Positions 26,014-35,437 of a stretch of 64,000 nucleotides of DNA are shown in pieces (positions within the stretch are counted from its first letter, which is position 1; each line of letters begins with the position of its first letter). The position numbers were made by a program, and so were the translations under genes. This DNA is from Methylomonas sp. MK1 (lineage in GTDB: Bacteria > Pseudomonadota > Gammaproteobacteria > Methylococcales > Methylomonadaceae), in NCBI RefSeq assembly GCF_000365425.1, contig NZ_AQOV01000003.1, positions 1 through 64,000 on the forward strand, in the 5' to 3' direction. The notes below the pieces were generated by a model, which saw only the letters and a program-made list of their open reading frames with translations, was not told the DNA's origin and ran no database searches.

Positions 26014-27376
26014 ATCCCATACATGTACGGTCGAAGAACTGGTGGCAAGCGGGATTCTGGCCCCACCCCTTGATGGCAACCACGGTGCGATTCATCCCAA
26101 GGCTTCAGATTTTGTGCCATCTGGTATCCCATTCATTATGGCCTCAGATATGCACGATGGTCGTGTCGATACCACGAACTGCGCCTTCATTTCCCAGAAG
26201 CAGGCATCAAGCTTGCGTAAAGGCTTTTCCAAATCTGGTGATGTATTGCTTTCCCACAAGGCGACGATAGGTCGAACTGCGCTTGTCGGGGATATGGGCT
26301 ATCCGTATTTGGTGCTGACGCCACAAGTTACCTATTACCGTGTCCTCAAACCAACACTGCTGAACAACCGTTTCCTCAAGTATTACTTTGACTCGCAGCC
26401 ATTTCAAGAAACTTTGGCGGCATGGGCGGGATCTGGCTCAACAAGGGCATATCTGGGAATAACTGCGCAACGAAAGCTTCCGATCACTCTGCCACCAATT
26501 AGCACGCAGGAGGCAATAGCAGAAACAGTCGGTGCACTCGATGACCGCATCTCCCTCCTGCGCGAAACCAATGCCACGCTCGAAGCCATTGCCCAGGCGC
26601 TGTTCAAATCGTGGTTTGTCGATTTCGATCCCGTCCACGCCAAGCAACAAGGCCGCACCCCAGAAGGAATGGACGAAGCCACCGCCGCGCTGTTTCCCGA
26701 TAGTTTTGATGAATCGGAATTGGGATTGATGCCAAGGGGGTGGCGGGCTGTTCCAATTGGTGACGTGGCTGAAATCGTAAAAGGCAAGTCATATTCCAGC
26801 AAAGACCTCATTGAAAACCGCGATACTGCTCTGGTAACTCTGAAATCGTTTGAGCGTGGCGGAGGCTTTCGACTCGATGGGTTCAAGCCCTACATCGGCA
26901 ATTACAAACCGAATCAGGTTGTTTTGCCGGGAGACCTGATCGTCGCATACACAGACGTTACTCAAGCTGCCGAGCTGATTGGAAAACCTGCGATTGTTAT
27001 AGGTGTAGATGAGTATAAAACACTTGTTGCTTCGCTGGATGTGGGAATTGTTCGGCCTAACGCTGCCCTTAGTGATAGACAGTTTCTCTACGGACTATTC
27101 AAAACCGATGCGTTTCAATCTCACACGCTAGCGCACACTTCTGGCACGACAGTCCTTCATCTTGCGAAAGATGGTATAGGTTCGTTTAGATTTGTTTGCC
27201 CACCAATAATGGTAATTCGTGCATTTGCAGTTATTGCAGATGCTATTACGTCAAGACGGCAAACAAACGTTGATCAAATGCGGAATCTCGCCACCCTCCG
27301 CGACACCTTGTTACCCCGCCTAATTTCCGGCCAGCTCCGCCTGCCGGAAGCCGAAGCCATGCTGGAGTCTGTCTGA
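26003..27376 (+). CDS. hsdS: Type I restriction specificity subunit
   Basis: HsdS sets the DNA sequence recognised by the HsdM and HsdR complexes. The 457 residues contain two target-recognition domains. The first ends in the conserved helical spacer near residue 190 (ETVGALDDRISLLRETNATLEAIAQALFKSWFVDF when read in parts). The second begins at PRGWRAVPIGDVAEIVKGKS and has the matching C-terminal spacer with LRDTLLPRLISGQLRL. The frame is intact, so the system could be active. It overlaps the preceding gene by 4 bp. Confidence 0.95.
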   Translation: MSSESHTCTVEELVASGILAPPLDGNHGAIHPKASDFVPSGIPFIMASDMHDGRVDTTNCAFISQKQASSLRKGFSKSGDVLLSHKATIGRTALVGDMGYPYLVLTPQVTYYRVLKPTLLNNRFLKYYFDSQPFQETLAAWAGSGSTRAYLGITAQRKLPITLPPISTQEAIAETVGALDDRISLLRETNATLEAIAQALFKSWFVDFDPVHAKQQGRTPEGMDEATAALFPDSFDESELGLMPRGWRAVPIGDVAEIVKGKSYSSKDLIENRDTALVTLKSFERGGGFRLDGFKPYIGNYKPNQVVLPGDLIVAYTDVTQAAELIGKPAIVIGVDEYKTLVASLDVGIVRPNAALSDRQFLYGLFKTDAFQSHTLAHTSGTTVLHLAKDGIGSFRFVCPPIMVIRAFAVIADAITSRRQTNVDQMRNLATLRDTLLPRLISGQLRLPEAEAMLESV

Positions 27377-27423
27377 GATGTCGACCCTGCGCTTATTCAA
27401 GTTTTCTTTGATACTCGCGCCGA

Positions 27424-27463
27424 ATATTAAAGAATGCTTTAATATGGCAACTCTCTATTAAAG
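27424..27463. promoter_or_regulatory. Palindromic operator-like site before fic
   Basis: ATATTAAAG, AATG and CTTTAATAT at 27424-27445 form a perfect 9-bp inverted repeat. A further half-site TATTAAAG lies at 27456-27463, just before the fic start. The site is well placed for repression of fic, perhaps by the C-terminal winged-helix part of Fic itself. Confidence 0.6.
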
Positions 27464-27477
27464 AAGATTTGCATACC

Positions 27478-28626
27478 ATGCGCAGCACCGGCGATTACTT
27501 CACTTCCACGACTTTGGGCGAGCCGGTGCGGGCGTTTGTCCCGCATCCGTTACCGCCCAACGATCCAGTTTTGGCCGTTGAGAGTTATTCCACGCTGAAC
27601 CATGCCGCCGAGCTGGCCTTGGCCCGGTTGTCGGGGGTTTCCGGACTGGTGCCATCGGTGGACTGGTTGCTTTACAGCGCGATCCGCAAAGAGGCGTTGC
27701 TGACCTCGCAGATCGAGGGCACGCAAGCGACGCTGACCGACTTGTTCGATGAGGAAGCCGGCTTTGCCGTCAGCAACACCGACGATGTGGAGGAGGTCAC
27801 CAATTACCTACGCGCCTTCCGCCTGGTGCAGGACAATTTACGCGCCGCCGATGGCTTGCCGATCAGCGTCCGCTTGTTGTGCAATGCTCACCACTTGCTA
27901 TTGAATGGGGCGAGAGGCGCGGGAAAACAACCCGGCGAGTTGCGCCGTTCGCAAAACTGGATAGGCGGCACCAGGCCCGGTAATGCGGCGTTTGTACCGC
28001 CACCGGCGGAACGGGTGGCGGATTTGTTGGCCGATGTGGAACGCTTCATTCACGCCAGCCAGCCGGATGATTTGCCGCCGTTGGTGAAGATTGCTTTGGT
28101 CCATGCTCAATTTGAAACCATCCACCCGTTTCTGGATGGCAATGGCCGGATTGGCCGCTTGCTGATCGCGGCGTTGATGGAGCATTGGGGCTTATTGCCG
28201 GAACCCTTGATGTATCTCAGCGGCTACTTGAAACAATACCAAAGCGAGTATTACCGGCGCTTGTCGGCCATCCGCACCGATGGCGACTGGGAGGGCTGGG
28301 TGTCTTTCTTTTTGGAAGCGGTGGCAGTAGCGGCTACCGATGCCGAACGTAGCATTGTGGCGATAGCCAGCCTAGTAGCGACGGACCGGCGGCGTCTGCT
28401 GGGTGCGGCGAAAATCGGCCCGGCCAGCTATCGCTTGTTTGAGCTGCTGCCGATGATGCCGCGCTTCAGCATCGAGCAGGTGCGTCAGAAACTCAACACC
28501 ACCTTCCCAACCGCCACGGCGGCGGTCAAAGTCCTGGAGGAGTTGGGAATCGTGGTGGAATTTACCGGACAGAAAAAAAACCGCAGCTACAGTTACCAAG
28601 CTTACATCGAGTTGCTGACGCGCTGA
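27478..28626 (+). CDS. fic: Fic-family protein with self-inhibition motif
   Basis: Fic proteins transfer AMP or related groups to target proteins. The core motif HPFLDGNGRIGR is intact. The inhibitory motif (S/T)xxxE(G/N) is present near the N-terminus as T76-SQI-E80-G81, so this is a self-inhibited class II type. A Fic_N region precedes the core and a winged-helix-like segment (FSIEQVRQKLNTTFPTATAAV) follows it. I prefer the ATG at 27478 to an in-frame TTG at 27469. Its place between hsdS and hsdR is seen in many type I loci; it may act as a toxin or regulator. Confidence 0.92.
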   Translation: MRSTGDYFTSTTLGEPVRAFVPHPLPPNDPVLAVESYSTLNHAAELALARLSGVSGLVPSVDWLLYSAIRKEALLTSQIEGTQATLTDLFDEEAGFAVSNTDDVEEVTNYLRAFRLVQDNLRAADGLPISVRLLCNAHHLLLNGARGAGKQPGELRRSQNWIGGTRPGNAAFVPPPAERVADLLADVERFIHASQPDDLPPLVKIALVHAQFETIHPFLDGNGRIGRLLIAALMEHWGLLPEPLMYLSGYLKQYQSEYYRRLSAIRTDGDWEGWVSFFLEAVAVAATDAERSIVAIASLVATDRRRLLGAAKIGPASYRLFELLPMMPRFSIEQVRQKLNTTFPTATAAVKVLEELGIVVEFTGQKKNRSYSYQAYIELLTR

Positions 28627-28669
28627 TGAAAACTAGCACCACACACCACTAGCCTATCGGAGACAGGCC

Positions 28670-31600
28670 ATGACCGAAGACCAACTGGAACAGGAAGCAC
28701 TCGGCTGGCTGGCTGAGGTTGGATACTCTACGCTGTACGGCCCCAACCTAGCTCCGGACGGTGAAAGTCCAGAACGTGGAAGCTATCTGCAAGTGCTGTT
28801 GGTCGAACGCTTACGCTCGGCGATTGCCCGCTTAAACCCGGCGATTCCGTTGGTAGCACGGGAAGATGCTTTGCAGCAGGTGTTGAACCTTGAAGTTCCG
28901 GGGCTGTTAGCCGCCAATCGCCACTTTCATCGTTTGTTGGTCAATGGCGTGCCGGTGGAGTATCAGAAGGACGGTGATACCCGAGGTGATAGAGTGCGAT
29001 TGATCGACTTTGCCGAACCTTCCAATAATGAATGGTTGGCGATCAACCAGTTTGCCATCAAGGGACCTAAACACTCGCGCCGACCTGACATCATCTTATT
29101 CATTAACGGCCTGCCGATGGTGTTGTTAGAGCTGAAAAATCCGGCCGATGAGAAAGCTGACATCTGGAAAGCTTTCGATCAGATTCAAACCTACAAGGAA
29201 CAAATCCCGGACGTGTTCCAGTACAACGAGGTGCTGGTGATTTCCGATGGCAGCGAAGCGCGGCTGGGTTCGTTGTCCAGCGATGCCGAACGTTTCATGC
29301 AGTGGCGCACCATCGACGGCGTGGCGCTGGATCCGTTAGGCCAATTCAACGAACTGGAAACGCTGATACACGGTTTATTGAACCCGGCGACTTTGCTCGA
29401 TTACTTGCGTTTTTTCGTCCTGTTCGAGGATGACGGCGGCTTGGTCAAGAAAGTCGCCGGCTATCATCAATACCATGCGGTACGGGCCGCCATTCAACAC
29501 GTGGTGACTGCCTCCCGACCGGATGGCAATCATAAAGGCGGTGTGGTCTGGCACACCCAAGGCAGCGGCAAGAGTATCACCATGACCTGTTTTGCCGCGC
29601 GAGTGATGCAGGAAGCGGCGATGGAAAACCCCACCATCGTGGTGATTACCGACCGCAACGACCTGGACGGCCAGTTGTTCGGGGTGTTCTCGCTGGGGCA
29701 GGATTTATTACGTGAACAGCCGGTGCAAGCCGAAACCCGTCAGGACTTGCGCGCAAAACTGGCTAACCGGCCCTCCGGTGGCATCGTCTTCGCCACCATC
29801 CAGAAATTCATGCCCGGTGCCGATGAAGACAGTTTTCCTGTGCTGTCAGACCGGAGCAATATTGTGGTGATTGCCGACGAGGCACACCGCACCCAGTATG
29901 GTTTTGAGGCCAAACTCAAGACGGTCAAATCCCCCAAACCCAGCGCCAACGATGACACCCTGGCCATGGCCGCCGAACCTAGTGCCGTCTATCAAGTCGG
30001 CTATGCCCAGCATTTACGCGACGCCTTACCCAACGCCACCTTCGTGGCCTTTACCGGCACGCCGGTATCGTTGGAAGATCGAGACACCCGAGCGGTGTTT
30101 GGCGAATACATCCATGTTTACGACATGCAGCAAGCCAAGGAAGACGGCGCGACCGTGGCGATTTACTTTGAATCGCGGCTGGCCAAACTGGCATTGAAGC
30201 CGGAACAATTGCCGCAGATTGATGATGAAGTCGACGAATTGGCCGAGGACGAGGAAGACGATCAAAAAGCCAATTTGAAAAGCCGTTGGGCTGCGCTGGA
30301 AAAGGTGGTCGGTGCCGAGCCGCGTATCGCCAGTGTAGCGGCGGACTTGGTCGCCCATTTCGAGGAACGCAACAAGGCACAGGACGGCAAGGCCATGGTG
30401 GTGGCGATGAGCCGGGAAATCTGTGTGCATCTGTATAACGAGATAATCAAGCTGCGGCCGGACTGGCATAACGACGATCCGGAGCAAGGCGCCATCAAGA
30501 TCGTGATGACCGGCTCCGCCAGTGACAAGGCTTTGCTGCGTCCGCATATCTACAGCAAACAGCAGAAAAAGCGCCTTGAAAAGCGCTTTAAAGACCCAGC
30601 AGATCCGTTGCGTTTGGTGATCGTGCGGGATATGTGGCTGACTGGGTTTGATGCGCCGTGTGTGCATACGCTGTATGTCGATAAACCGATGAAGGGCCAC
30701 AACCTGATGCAAGCCATCGCCCGCGTCAATCGGGTTTTCAAGGACAAGCAAGGCGGGCTGGTGGTGGATTACATCGGCATCGCCAACGAATTGAAGTCGG
30801 CGTTGAAGGACTACACCGCCAGCCAAGGCCGTGGTCGCCCCACCGTCGATGCCGCCGAAGCCTATGCCGTGCTGGAGGAAAAGCTCGATATTCTGCGGGG
30901 CATGCTGCACGGCTATGACTACAGCGACTTTTTAAGCACCGGTCACAAGCGACTGGCCGGAGCAGCCAACCATGTTTTGGGCCAGAAAGACGGCAAGAAG
31001 CGGTTTGCCGATACCGCGCTAGCTATGAGCAAGGCCTTTACCTTGTGCTGTACGCTGGATGAAGCCAAGGCGGTACGGGAGGAAGTGGCGTTTTTTCAGG
31101 CGGTGAAAGTCATTCTGACCAAGCCCGACATCAGCCGGAAAAAACGCAGCGACGAGGAACGTGATCTGGCGATCCGGCAAATCATCAATTCCGCCGTGGT
31201 CTCGGAAGATGTGGTGGACATCTTCGAAGCCGTTGGCCTGGACAAGCCCAACATTGGTATTCTGGATGACGACTTCCTAGCTGATGTGCGTAATTTGCCG
31301 GAACGCAATCTGGCTGTGGAGTTGCTGGAACGGCTGTTGGAAGGCGAAATCAAATCCCGCTTTGCCGGCAACGTGGTACAGGAGAAAAAGTTCTCCGAGC
31401 TGTTGGTCAACGTGATCAAGCGTTATCAAAACCGAGCCATTGAAACCGCACAGGTCATTGAAGAGCTGATTCAGATGGCTAAGAAGTTTAGGGAAGCCGC
31501 CGGACGAGGGGAGTCTCTGGGGTTGAGTGAAGATGAAATCCGCTTTTACGATGCCCTGGCCGACAATGAATCGGCTGTCCGCGAACTGACCGATGAAACC

Positions 31601-31804
31601 CTGAAGCTTATCGCCCATGAGCTTACAGAGAATCTTCGCCAGAACATTACGGTGGATTGGTCGCAACGGGAAAGCGTTAGGGCCAAGCTACGCTTGATGG
31701 TGAAACGTATCCTTCGTAAGTACAAATATCCGCCAGACCAACAGGAGGCTGCGATTGAGCTGGTCTTACTGCAGGCTCAGGCGTTAGGTGAAGCATGGAT
31801 GTAG
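28670..31804 (+). CDS. hsdR: Type I restriction endonuclease subunit
   Basis: HsdR provides DNA translocation and cleavage. At 1044 residues it is complete. The nuclease domain shows the PD...ExK pattern as [11 protein letters not shown] and [10 protein letters not shown] near residues 137-155. Helicase motifs follow: Walker [12 protein letters not shown] near 297, DEAH in [13 protein letters not shown] near 403, and [10 protein letters not shown] near 460. Its start lies 43 bases after fic. Together with hsdM and hsdS it makes a full type I system. Confidence 0.96.
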   Translation: MTEDQLEQEALGWLAEVGYSTLYGPNLAPDGESPERGSYLQVLLVERLRSAIARLNPAIPLVAREDALQQVLNLEVPGLLAANRHFHRLLVNGVPVEYQKDGDTRGDRVRLIDFAEPSNNEWLAINQFAIKGPKHSRRPDIILFINGLPMVLLELKNPADEKADIWKAFDQIQTYKEQIPDVFQYNEVLVISDGSEARLGSLSSDAERFMQWRTIDGVALDPLGQFNELETLIHGLLNPATLLDYLRFFVLFEDDGGLVKKVAGYHQYHAVRAAIQHVVTASRPDGNHKGGVVWHTQGSGKSITMTCFAARVMQEAAMENPTIVVITDRNDLDGQLFGVFSLGQDLLREQPVQAETRQDLRAKLANRPSGGIVFATIQKFMPGADEDSFPVLSDRSNIVVIADEAHRTQYGFEAKLKTVKSPKPSANDDTLAMAAEPSAVYQVGYAQHLRDALPNATFVAFTGTPVSLEDRDTRAVFGEYIHVYDMQQAKEDGATVAIYFESRLAKLALKPEQLPQIDDEVDELAEDEEDDQKANLKSRWAALEKVVGAEPRIASVAADLVAHFEERNKAQDGKAMVVAMSREICVHLYNEIIKLRPDWHNDDPEQGAIKIVMTGSASDKALLRPHIYSKQQKKRLEKRFKDPADPLRLVIVRDMWLTGFDAPCVHTLYVDKPMKGHNLMQAIARVNRVFKDKQGGLVVDYIGIANELKSALKDYTASQGRGRPTVDAAEAYAVLEEKLDILRGMLHGYDYSDFLSTGHKRLAGAANHVLGQKDGKKRFADTALAMSKAFTLCCTLDEAKAVREEVAFFQAVKVILTKPDISRKKRSDEERDLAIRQIINSAVVSEDVVDIFEAVGLDKPNIGILDDDFLADVRNLPERNLAVELLERLLEGEIKSRFAGNVVQEKKFSELLVNVIKRYQNRAIETAQVIEELIQMAKKFREAAGRGESLGLSEDEIRFYDALADNESAVRELTDETLKLIAHELTENLRQNITVDWSQRESVRAKLRLMVKRILRKYKYPPDQQEAAIELVLLQAQALGEAWM

Positions 31805-31812
31805 GGCTAATT

Positions 31813-31833
31813 GGGGTTCTAAGCCCGAACCCC
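31813..31833. terminator. Hairpin downstream of hsdR
   Basis: GGGGTTC, a 7-base loop and GAACCCC form a 7-bp GC-rich stem nine bases after the hsdR stop. There is no run of T residues, so termination is uncertain; it may instead protect the 3' end. Confidence 0.4.
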
Positions 31834-31943
31834 ACTACAATAATTATTTGATTGGCTGGGTGCCAGATAATAGCCATCCCTATATAGACCCAACATTGCC
31901 GAACTTATATCAAGTTCCGGTGTAAAGCCCTCATAAAAGTAGT

Positions 31944-32867
31944 TTAGGCTGTTTTGTCAGGGTTAGTGCGAAATTGAACGCCTACAGTCGCCAACGCCGC
32001 TGCGTATTCAGCTTGATTTGCTATAACGATAGGTATCTCCCTTGGGTCACCCTGAGAATTCGTTGAATGTTGAGGCAATAAGTCATATCTTAGGCGTTTA
32101 TCGAAATAGTACAGTAGTGCATAACGAACAGGTAGTACAGCTTGGCCGTTTTGCATTGCATAGTCATGCTCAATTGCCTTTTTTTGAGAAGTAGAGAGTC
32201 GCGGATTAGGTGCAAGCTTAACCTCGAAATAGGTACGCCATTTCTCATCAGCTTCCACACCTAGTCCTGGCTCTGCCTCTCCTCTCGTGCCGCTGCATCG
32301 GGAAAGGAGAAAGTCCTTGAATCTATTGTCTCTATGACAATATGCCCTCATATGCCAACGAAATCCATCAGAAGCAAAAGCATGTGGAGTGACGCGACGC
32401 CATAGAATATCAGACGTAGTTGGGTTTAACGACTGATATTCAATCTCAATGGATCTTCTCAATCTAATAGCTTTAAGAATTCCGAACAGGATAATTGGTT
32501 CGACTTTACGCGTCGGAATCGGAATAACTTCAGCTGCCGGAGTGCTATTTAACCAAGTATCTTCTGGTTCAACCGATTCAGTGGATAGCGCAGTCAGTTG
32601 TTTAAGATAACGATCAGCATCTGGCTTGATAAGCTTACATTCGAACTCATCTGTCGAAATGTATCGCTTGGAGCTTAGGTCATACCGCAGATTTTTTGGG
32701 GCAAGTTGTTGATAAGCCGTTAAGTCACTAGATGCCTGTGGCGCAGATACGCCGAAGCGCTCCATTATATGAGATCGATTGATTGTGCCTTCCCAATAAG
32801 AAACAAACTCAATAAATTCAAGGCGTCGCTCCACTCCCCAGCGCTTTTTTTGTATTGATTGCTCCAT
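31944..32867 (-). CDS. WYL-domain transcriptional regulator, divergent from the ubiquitin-like operon
   Basis: The protein has an N-terminal winged helix-turn-helix (VSYWEGTINRSHIMERFGVS followed by QASSDLTAYQ) and a WYL domain from about residue 125 (IEIEYQSLNPTTSDILWRRV, then FASDGFRWHMRAYCH). A C-terminal extension follows. This is the layout of the BrxR/CapW repressors that guard defence operons. I chose the ATG at 32867, five bases after AAGGGG; an in-frame GTG lies two codons upstream. The 5' end faces the ubiquitin-like operon across about 200 bases, so it probably represses that operon until a signal, perhaps a nucleic-acid ligand of the WYL domain, appears. Confidence 0.85.
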   Translation of the reverse strand: MEQSIQKKRWGVERRLEFIEFVSYWEGTINRSHIMERFGVSAPQASSDLTAYQQLAPKNLRYDLSSKRYISTDEFECKLIKPDADRYLKQLTALSTESVEPEDTWLNSTPAAEVIPIPTRKVEPIILFGILKAIRLRRSIEIEYQSLNPTTSDILWRRVTPHAFASDGFRWHMRAYCHRDNRFKDFLLSRCSGTRGEAEPGLGVEADEKWRTYFEVKLAPNPRLSTSQKKAIEHDYAMQNGQAVLPVRYALLYYFDKRLRYDLLPQHSTNSQGDPREIPIVIANQAEYAAALATVGVQFRTNPDKTA

Positions 32868-33065
32868 TTTCACCCCTTGTCAGTAAAAAAACTATACGCA
32901 TTAACTTTCTTTATTGTATAATGAAATTGTACTAATGTGGCGAATAAAAAATTAATAGCTTTCACTCCACAGTAAATTAAGCACCCGCATCAATGGGTCA
33001 AACTGCTTCACCCTATGATGTAAGAATGCTCATTAACGCTAAATTTCTCACAAGAGGAGACGCAA
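32868..33065. promoter_or_regulatory. Divergent promoter region of the WYL gene and ubiquitin-like operon
   Basis: The region is AT-rich. A perfect -10 box TATAAT lies in TTGTATAATG near 32928 on the plus strand, close to a repeated ATTGTA..ATG pattern (ATTGTATAATG and ATTGTACTAATG). GAGGAG stands eight bases before the operon's first ATG. No clear -35 box or long palindrome was found. Confidence 0.45.
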
Positions 33066-33734
33066 ATGACAACTGAACAGGGCTATCCCTACCAAATTAA
33101 CGGCAAAACTGCTAGCACCGATGATAAGACTCCCACATCGGCTCAGGTATTAGCCGATGCTGGTTTCGAACCAGCGGAAGATTTTGTATTGATCAAACGC
33201 ACTGAGCATGGAACTAGCGTAGTTTCGTCGGATGACGTTCTTGATCTGACTTTATCCGAAGAATTTTTTGCCTTCGCGACTGGCACTATTTTTGAGTTAA
33301 CGGTCAATGGACATTCAATTTGGTGGGGAAGCCCAAAAATTGATATTAAAGAGATACGCCACCTTGGAAATGTATCGGACAATGACGATCTCATATGGGT
33401 GCGCATTGACGAGGAGAACGAAGTACTTGGCCTACATGGTCACTTTAATCTACACGATAAAGGTATCGAACACCTAAAAACTCGTACTAAAGCAGAAGTC
33501 GAATATCACTATTTCGTAGATGCTGTCGAATACTGCACCGACCAACCAGAGCTCACTGGTGCTCAGATTATGGCGAAAATTCCAGACTGGGACCCCGCCA
33601 ACTCTCTAGTATTGGAAGGGGATGAAGCCGAACCAGACGAGGTGATTCACCCGACGACAGTGGTGGTATTTAAAGGGCGCGAGACTCCTGCGCATTTCGC
33701 TATCGTTCCACCTGCGACTTTTGGAATGTTATGA
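33066..33734 (+). CDS. Multi-ubiquitin-like protein (three beta-grasp repeats)
   Basis: The 222-residue protein can be read as three tandem ubiquitin-like repeats, at about residues 7-74, 75-146 and 148-222. Each starts with a strand like YPYQINGK, FELTVNGHS or YHYFVDAVEY and has a helix such as TSAQVLADAG or TGAQIMAKIP, matching the multiubiquitin family. It ends PPATFGML. Gly 220 is thus followed by two residues, so the encoded JAB peptidase may need to clip the tail before activation; that is inference. It is the first gene of the five-gene operon and its stop overlaps the next start as ATGA. It is presumably the modifier that becomes joined to targets. Confidence 0.88.
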   Translation: MTTEQGYPYQINGKTASTDDKTPTSAQVLADAGFEPAEDFVLIKRTEHGTSVVSSDDVLDLTLSEEFFAFATGTIFELTVNGHSIWWGSPKIDIKEIRHLGNVSDNDDLIWVRIDEENEVLGLHGHFNLHDKGIEHLKTRTKAEVEYHYFVDAVEYCTDQPELTGAQIMAKIPDWDPANSLVLEGDEAEPDEVIHPTTVVVFKGRETPAHFAIVPPATFGML

Positions 33735-34117
33735 AGTCTGTTCAGGAGCAGTTTACAGCCATCGTCACGGCTTTTCCTGGCTCAACAATGACTTATGAGA
33801 ATGGGTGTTATCTTGTAATTATTCCACGAATAACACTGCCAAAAGGCTGGTCAGCCAACGAAACTCATATTCGTTTTGTCATTCCTAATGGATACCCATA
33901 TGCAGCTCCCGACTGTTTTTGGGCTGATTATTCTTTAAGGTTAGAACAGGGACAAATGCCCCAAAATACGCAAATCGGTCAAGTTGTACCAAGTCAACCG
34001 AATGCGCAAACACTTTGGTTTTCTTGGCACATCGCTAATGGAGCTTGGAATGCTGCGACCTGCGATCTATTAACCTACGTGAAGATTATCAGAAGCAGAT
34101 TTGAGGAGTTGAAATGA
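33731..34117 (+). CDS. E2-like (UBC-fold) conjugating protein
   Basis: This 128-residue protein resembles the prokaryotic E2 family E. The central segment IRFVIPNGYPYAAPDCFWADYSLRL corresponds to the Tyr-Pro-rich UBC strand-loop, and a C-terminal Trp-rich part (LWFSWH, then WNAATCDLLTYVKI) completes the fold. Three cysteines are candidates for the thioester: C26, C62 in APDCFW, and C111 in NAATCDL. C62 or C111 seem likeliest from position, but I cannot decide. Both ends overlap neighbours as ATGA, so its synthesis is coupled to the ubiquitin-like protein and the E1. Confidence 0.82.
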   Translation: MKSVQEQFTAIVTAFPGSTMTYENGCYLVIIPRITLPKGWSANETHIRFVIPNGYPYAAPDCFWADYSLRLEQGQMPQNTQIGQVVPSQPNAQTLWFSWHIANGAWNAATCDLLTYVKIIRSRFEELK

Positions 34118-35430
34118 CTGAGATTGCTATCGGTGCACCAACAATTAACGCCATACTAACCTCGCTTCAAGCTGATACAGAGCGAGGAGCAGCGTTATAT
34201 TTGCGTTATGACGCCGTAAGTAATCGCTATCTGGTACAAGAGATAGAAATAGCGAATGAAGCAGACGTACTTTCTGCTACCGAAATCGAAATCACGTTTG
34301 CGCCGCAGTTCCTAACCCGTGTAACAAGGCGCGCTAGAGAACGTAAGCAACACCTAGCGCTGCTGCATACTCACCCCAAGGGAGCTTCAGAATTTTCATC
34401 GGTAGATAACATTACCGAACAAGGGCTTGCCGGATTCATGCAAAGACGCATCTCCGAAGGGAAGGTGTTCTCAATGATACTTTGCGAAGGAAAATTGAAG
34501 GCAAGATGGTTTGGAACTAATGAATACATTTCTATACGGCAAATTGGCTCGGTAATTACTTTTCCAGAAGGGAAGAATTCAGAAAGCAAAAATGACGAGC
34601 GCTATGACCGACAAATTCAGGCCTTCGGTAAACACGGTCAAAGTATTTTACGAGACTTGTCAGTTGTAATCGTTGGTCTCGGCGGAACGGGGTCGATTGC
34701 CATACAACAATTAGTGCACCTTGGCGTTGGAAATTTTATTCTTATTGATCCCGATACTGTAGAGGAAACCAATTTGAATCGTGTGGTTGGTACGCAGTTT
34801 GAGTCCATTGGAAAATTGAAGGTTGATGTGGCGGCAGACCTTATTCGTCGAGTTAACCCATTGGCTAGCGTTCATATTCACGCCGAATCTGTCCTTACAG
34901 AAAGCGCAAGGCAGTTGATGTGTATGGCTGACTGCATTTTTATGTGTACTGATTCTCATGTCAGTAGAGCATTTTTATCCGAATTTGCATTTCAGTATCT
35001 TATTCCCGCGTTCGATGTCGGCGTATCAATCACAATAAAGGATAGTCACGTTCACGCGGTTACGGGGCGCACCCAGATGTTAGCTCCAGGCCTACCATGC
35101 CTCCTATGCAGTAATGCACTCAATGCCCAGGTCATCCGTGAAGAATTGATGACCCCCGAACAACGTGCATCTGATCCCTACTTTAACAATGGAGTTGGCG
35201 TTAACCAACCTGCCGTAATTTCAATCAATAGTACGATGGTTTCTTTGGCTGTATCAATGTTCCTAGCCGCTTTCACAGGCATCCCTGCTCACGCCAGATG
35301 GCAGTCCTATGATGCGTTGACGGGGAATGTGCGCGTACTCCGTACCGAAACTAATCCAGACTGCCCTATCTGTGGATCATTGGGTGTAATAGGCTCTGGG
35401 GACTCACGGCCTTTGAGCTTTTTGCAATAA
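34114..35430 (+). CDS. JAB deubiquitinase-E1 (ThiF) fusion protein
   Basis: Residues 1-130 are a JAB/JAMM metalloprotease: H85-x-H87, then S95 and D98, spaced exactly as in active zinc isopeptidases (LLHTHPKG, then SSVDN). Residues 165-400 are an E1/ThiF adenylating domain with the nucleotide loop VVIVGLGGTGSIA near 185-196, IDPDTVEETNLNRVVG, and two Cx2C pairs (C329/C332 and C417/C420) that probably hold structural zinc. One polypeptide thus carries activation and removal of the ubiquitin-like protein. Such fusions are known in bacterial ubiquitin-like operons. The E1 catalytic cysteine cannot be assigned by eye. Confidence 0.9.
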   Translation: MTEIAIGAPTINAILTSLQADTERGAALYLRYDAVSNRYLVQEIEIANEADVLSATEIEITFAPQFLTRVTRRARERKQHLALLHTHPKGASEFSSVDNITEQGLAGFMQRRISEGKVFSMILCEGKLKARWFGTNEYISIRQIGSVITFPEGKNSESKNDERYDRQIQAFGKHGQSILRDLSVVIVGLGGTGSIAIQQLVHLGVGNFILIDPDTVEETNLNRVVGTQFESIGKLKVDVAADLIRRVNPLASVHIHAESVLTESARQLMCMADCIFMCTDSHVSRAFLSEFAFQYLIPAFDVGVSITIKDSHVHAVTGRTQMLAPGLPCLLCSNALNAQVIREELMTPEQRASDPYFNNGVGVNQPAVISINSTMVSLAVSMFLAAFTGIPAHARWQSYDALTGNVRVLRTETNPDCPICGSLGVIGSGDSRPLSFLQ

Positions 35431-35437
35431 GGAGAGT

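Noticed and set aside
30026..30910. Minus-strand frame of 294 residues
   Set aside because: It is the shadow of hsdR, whose helicase motifs are intact in the other strand.
31944..32867. BREX system, suggested by the BrxR-like regulator
   Set aside because: No brxA, brxB, brxC, pglX or pglZ gene is present; the regulator faces the ubiquitin-like operon.
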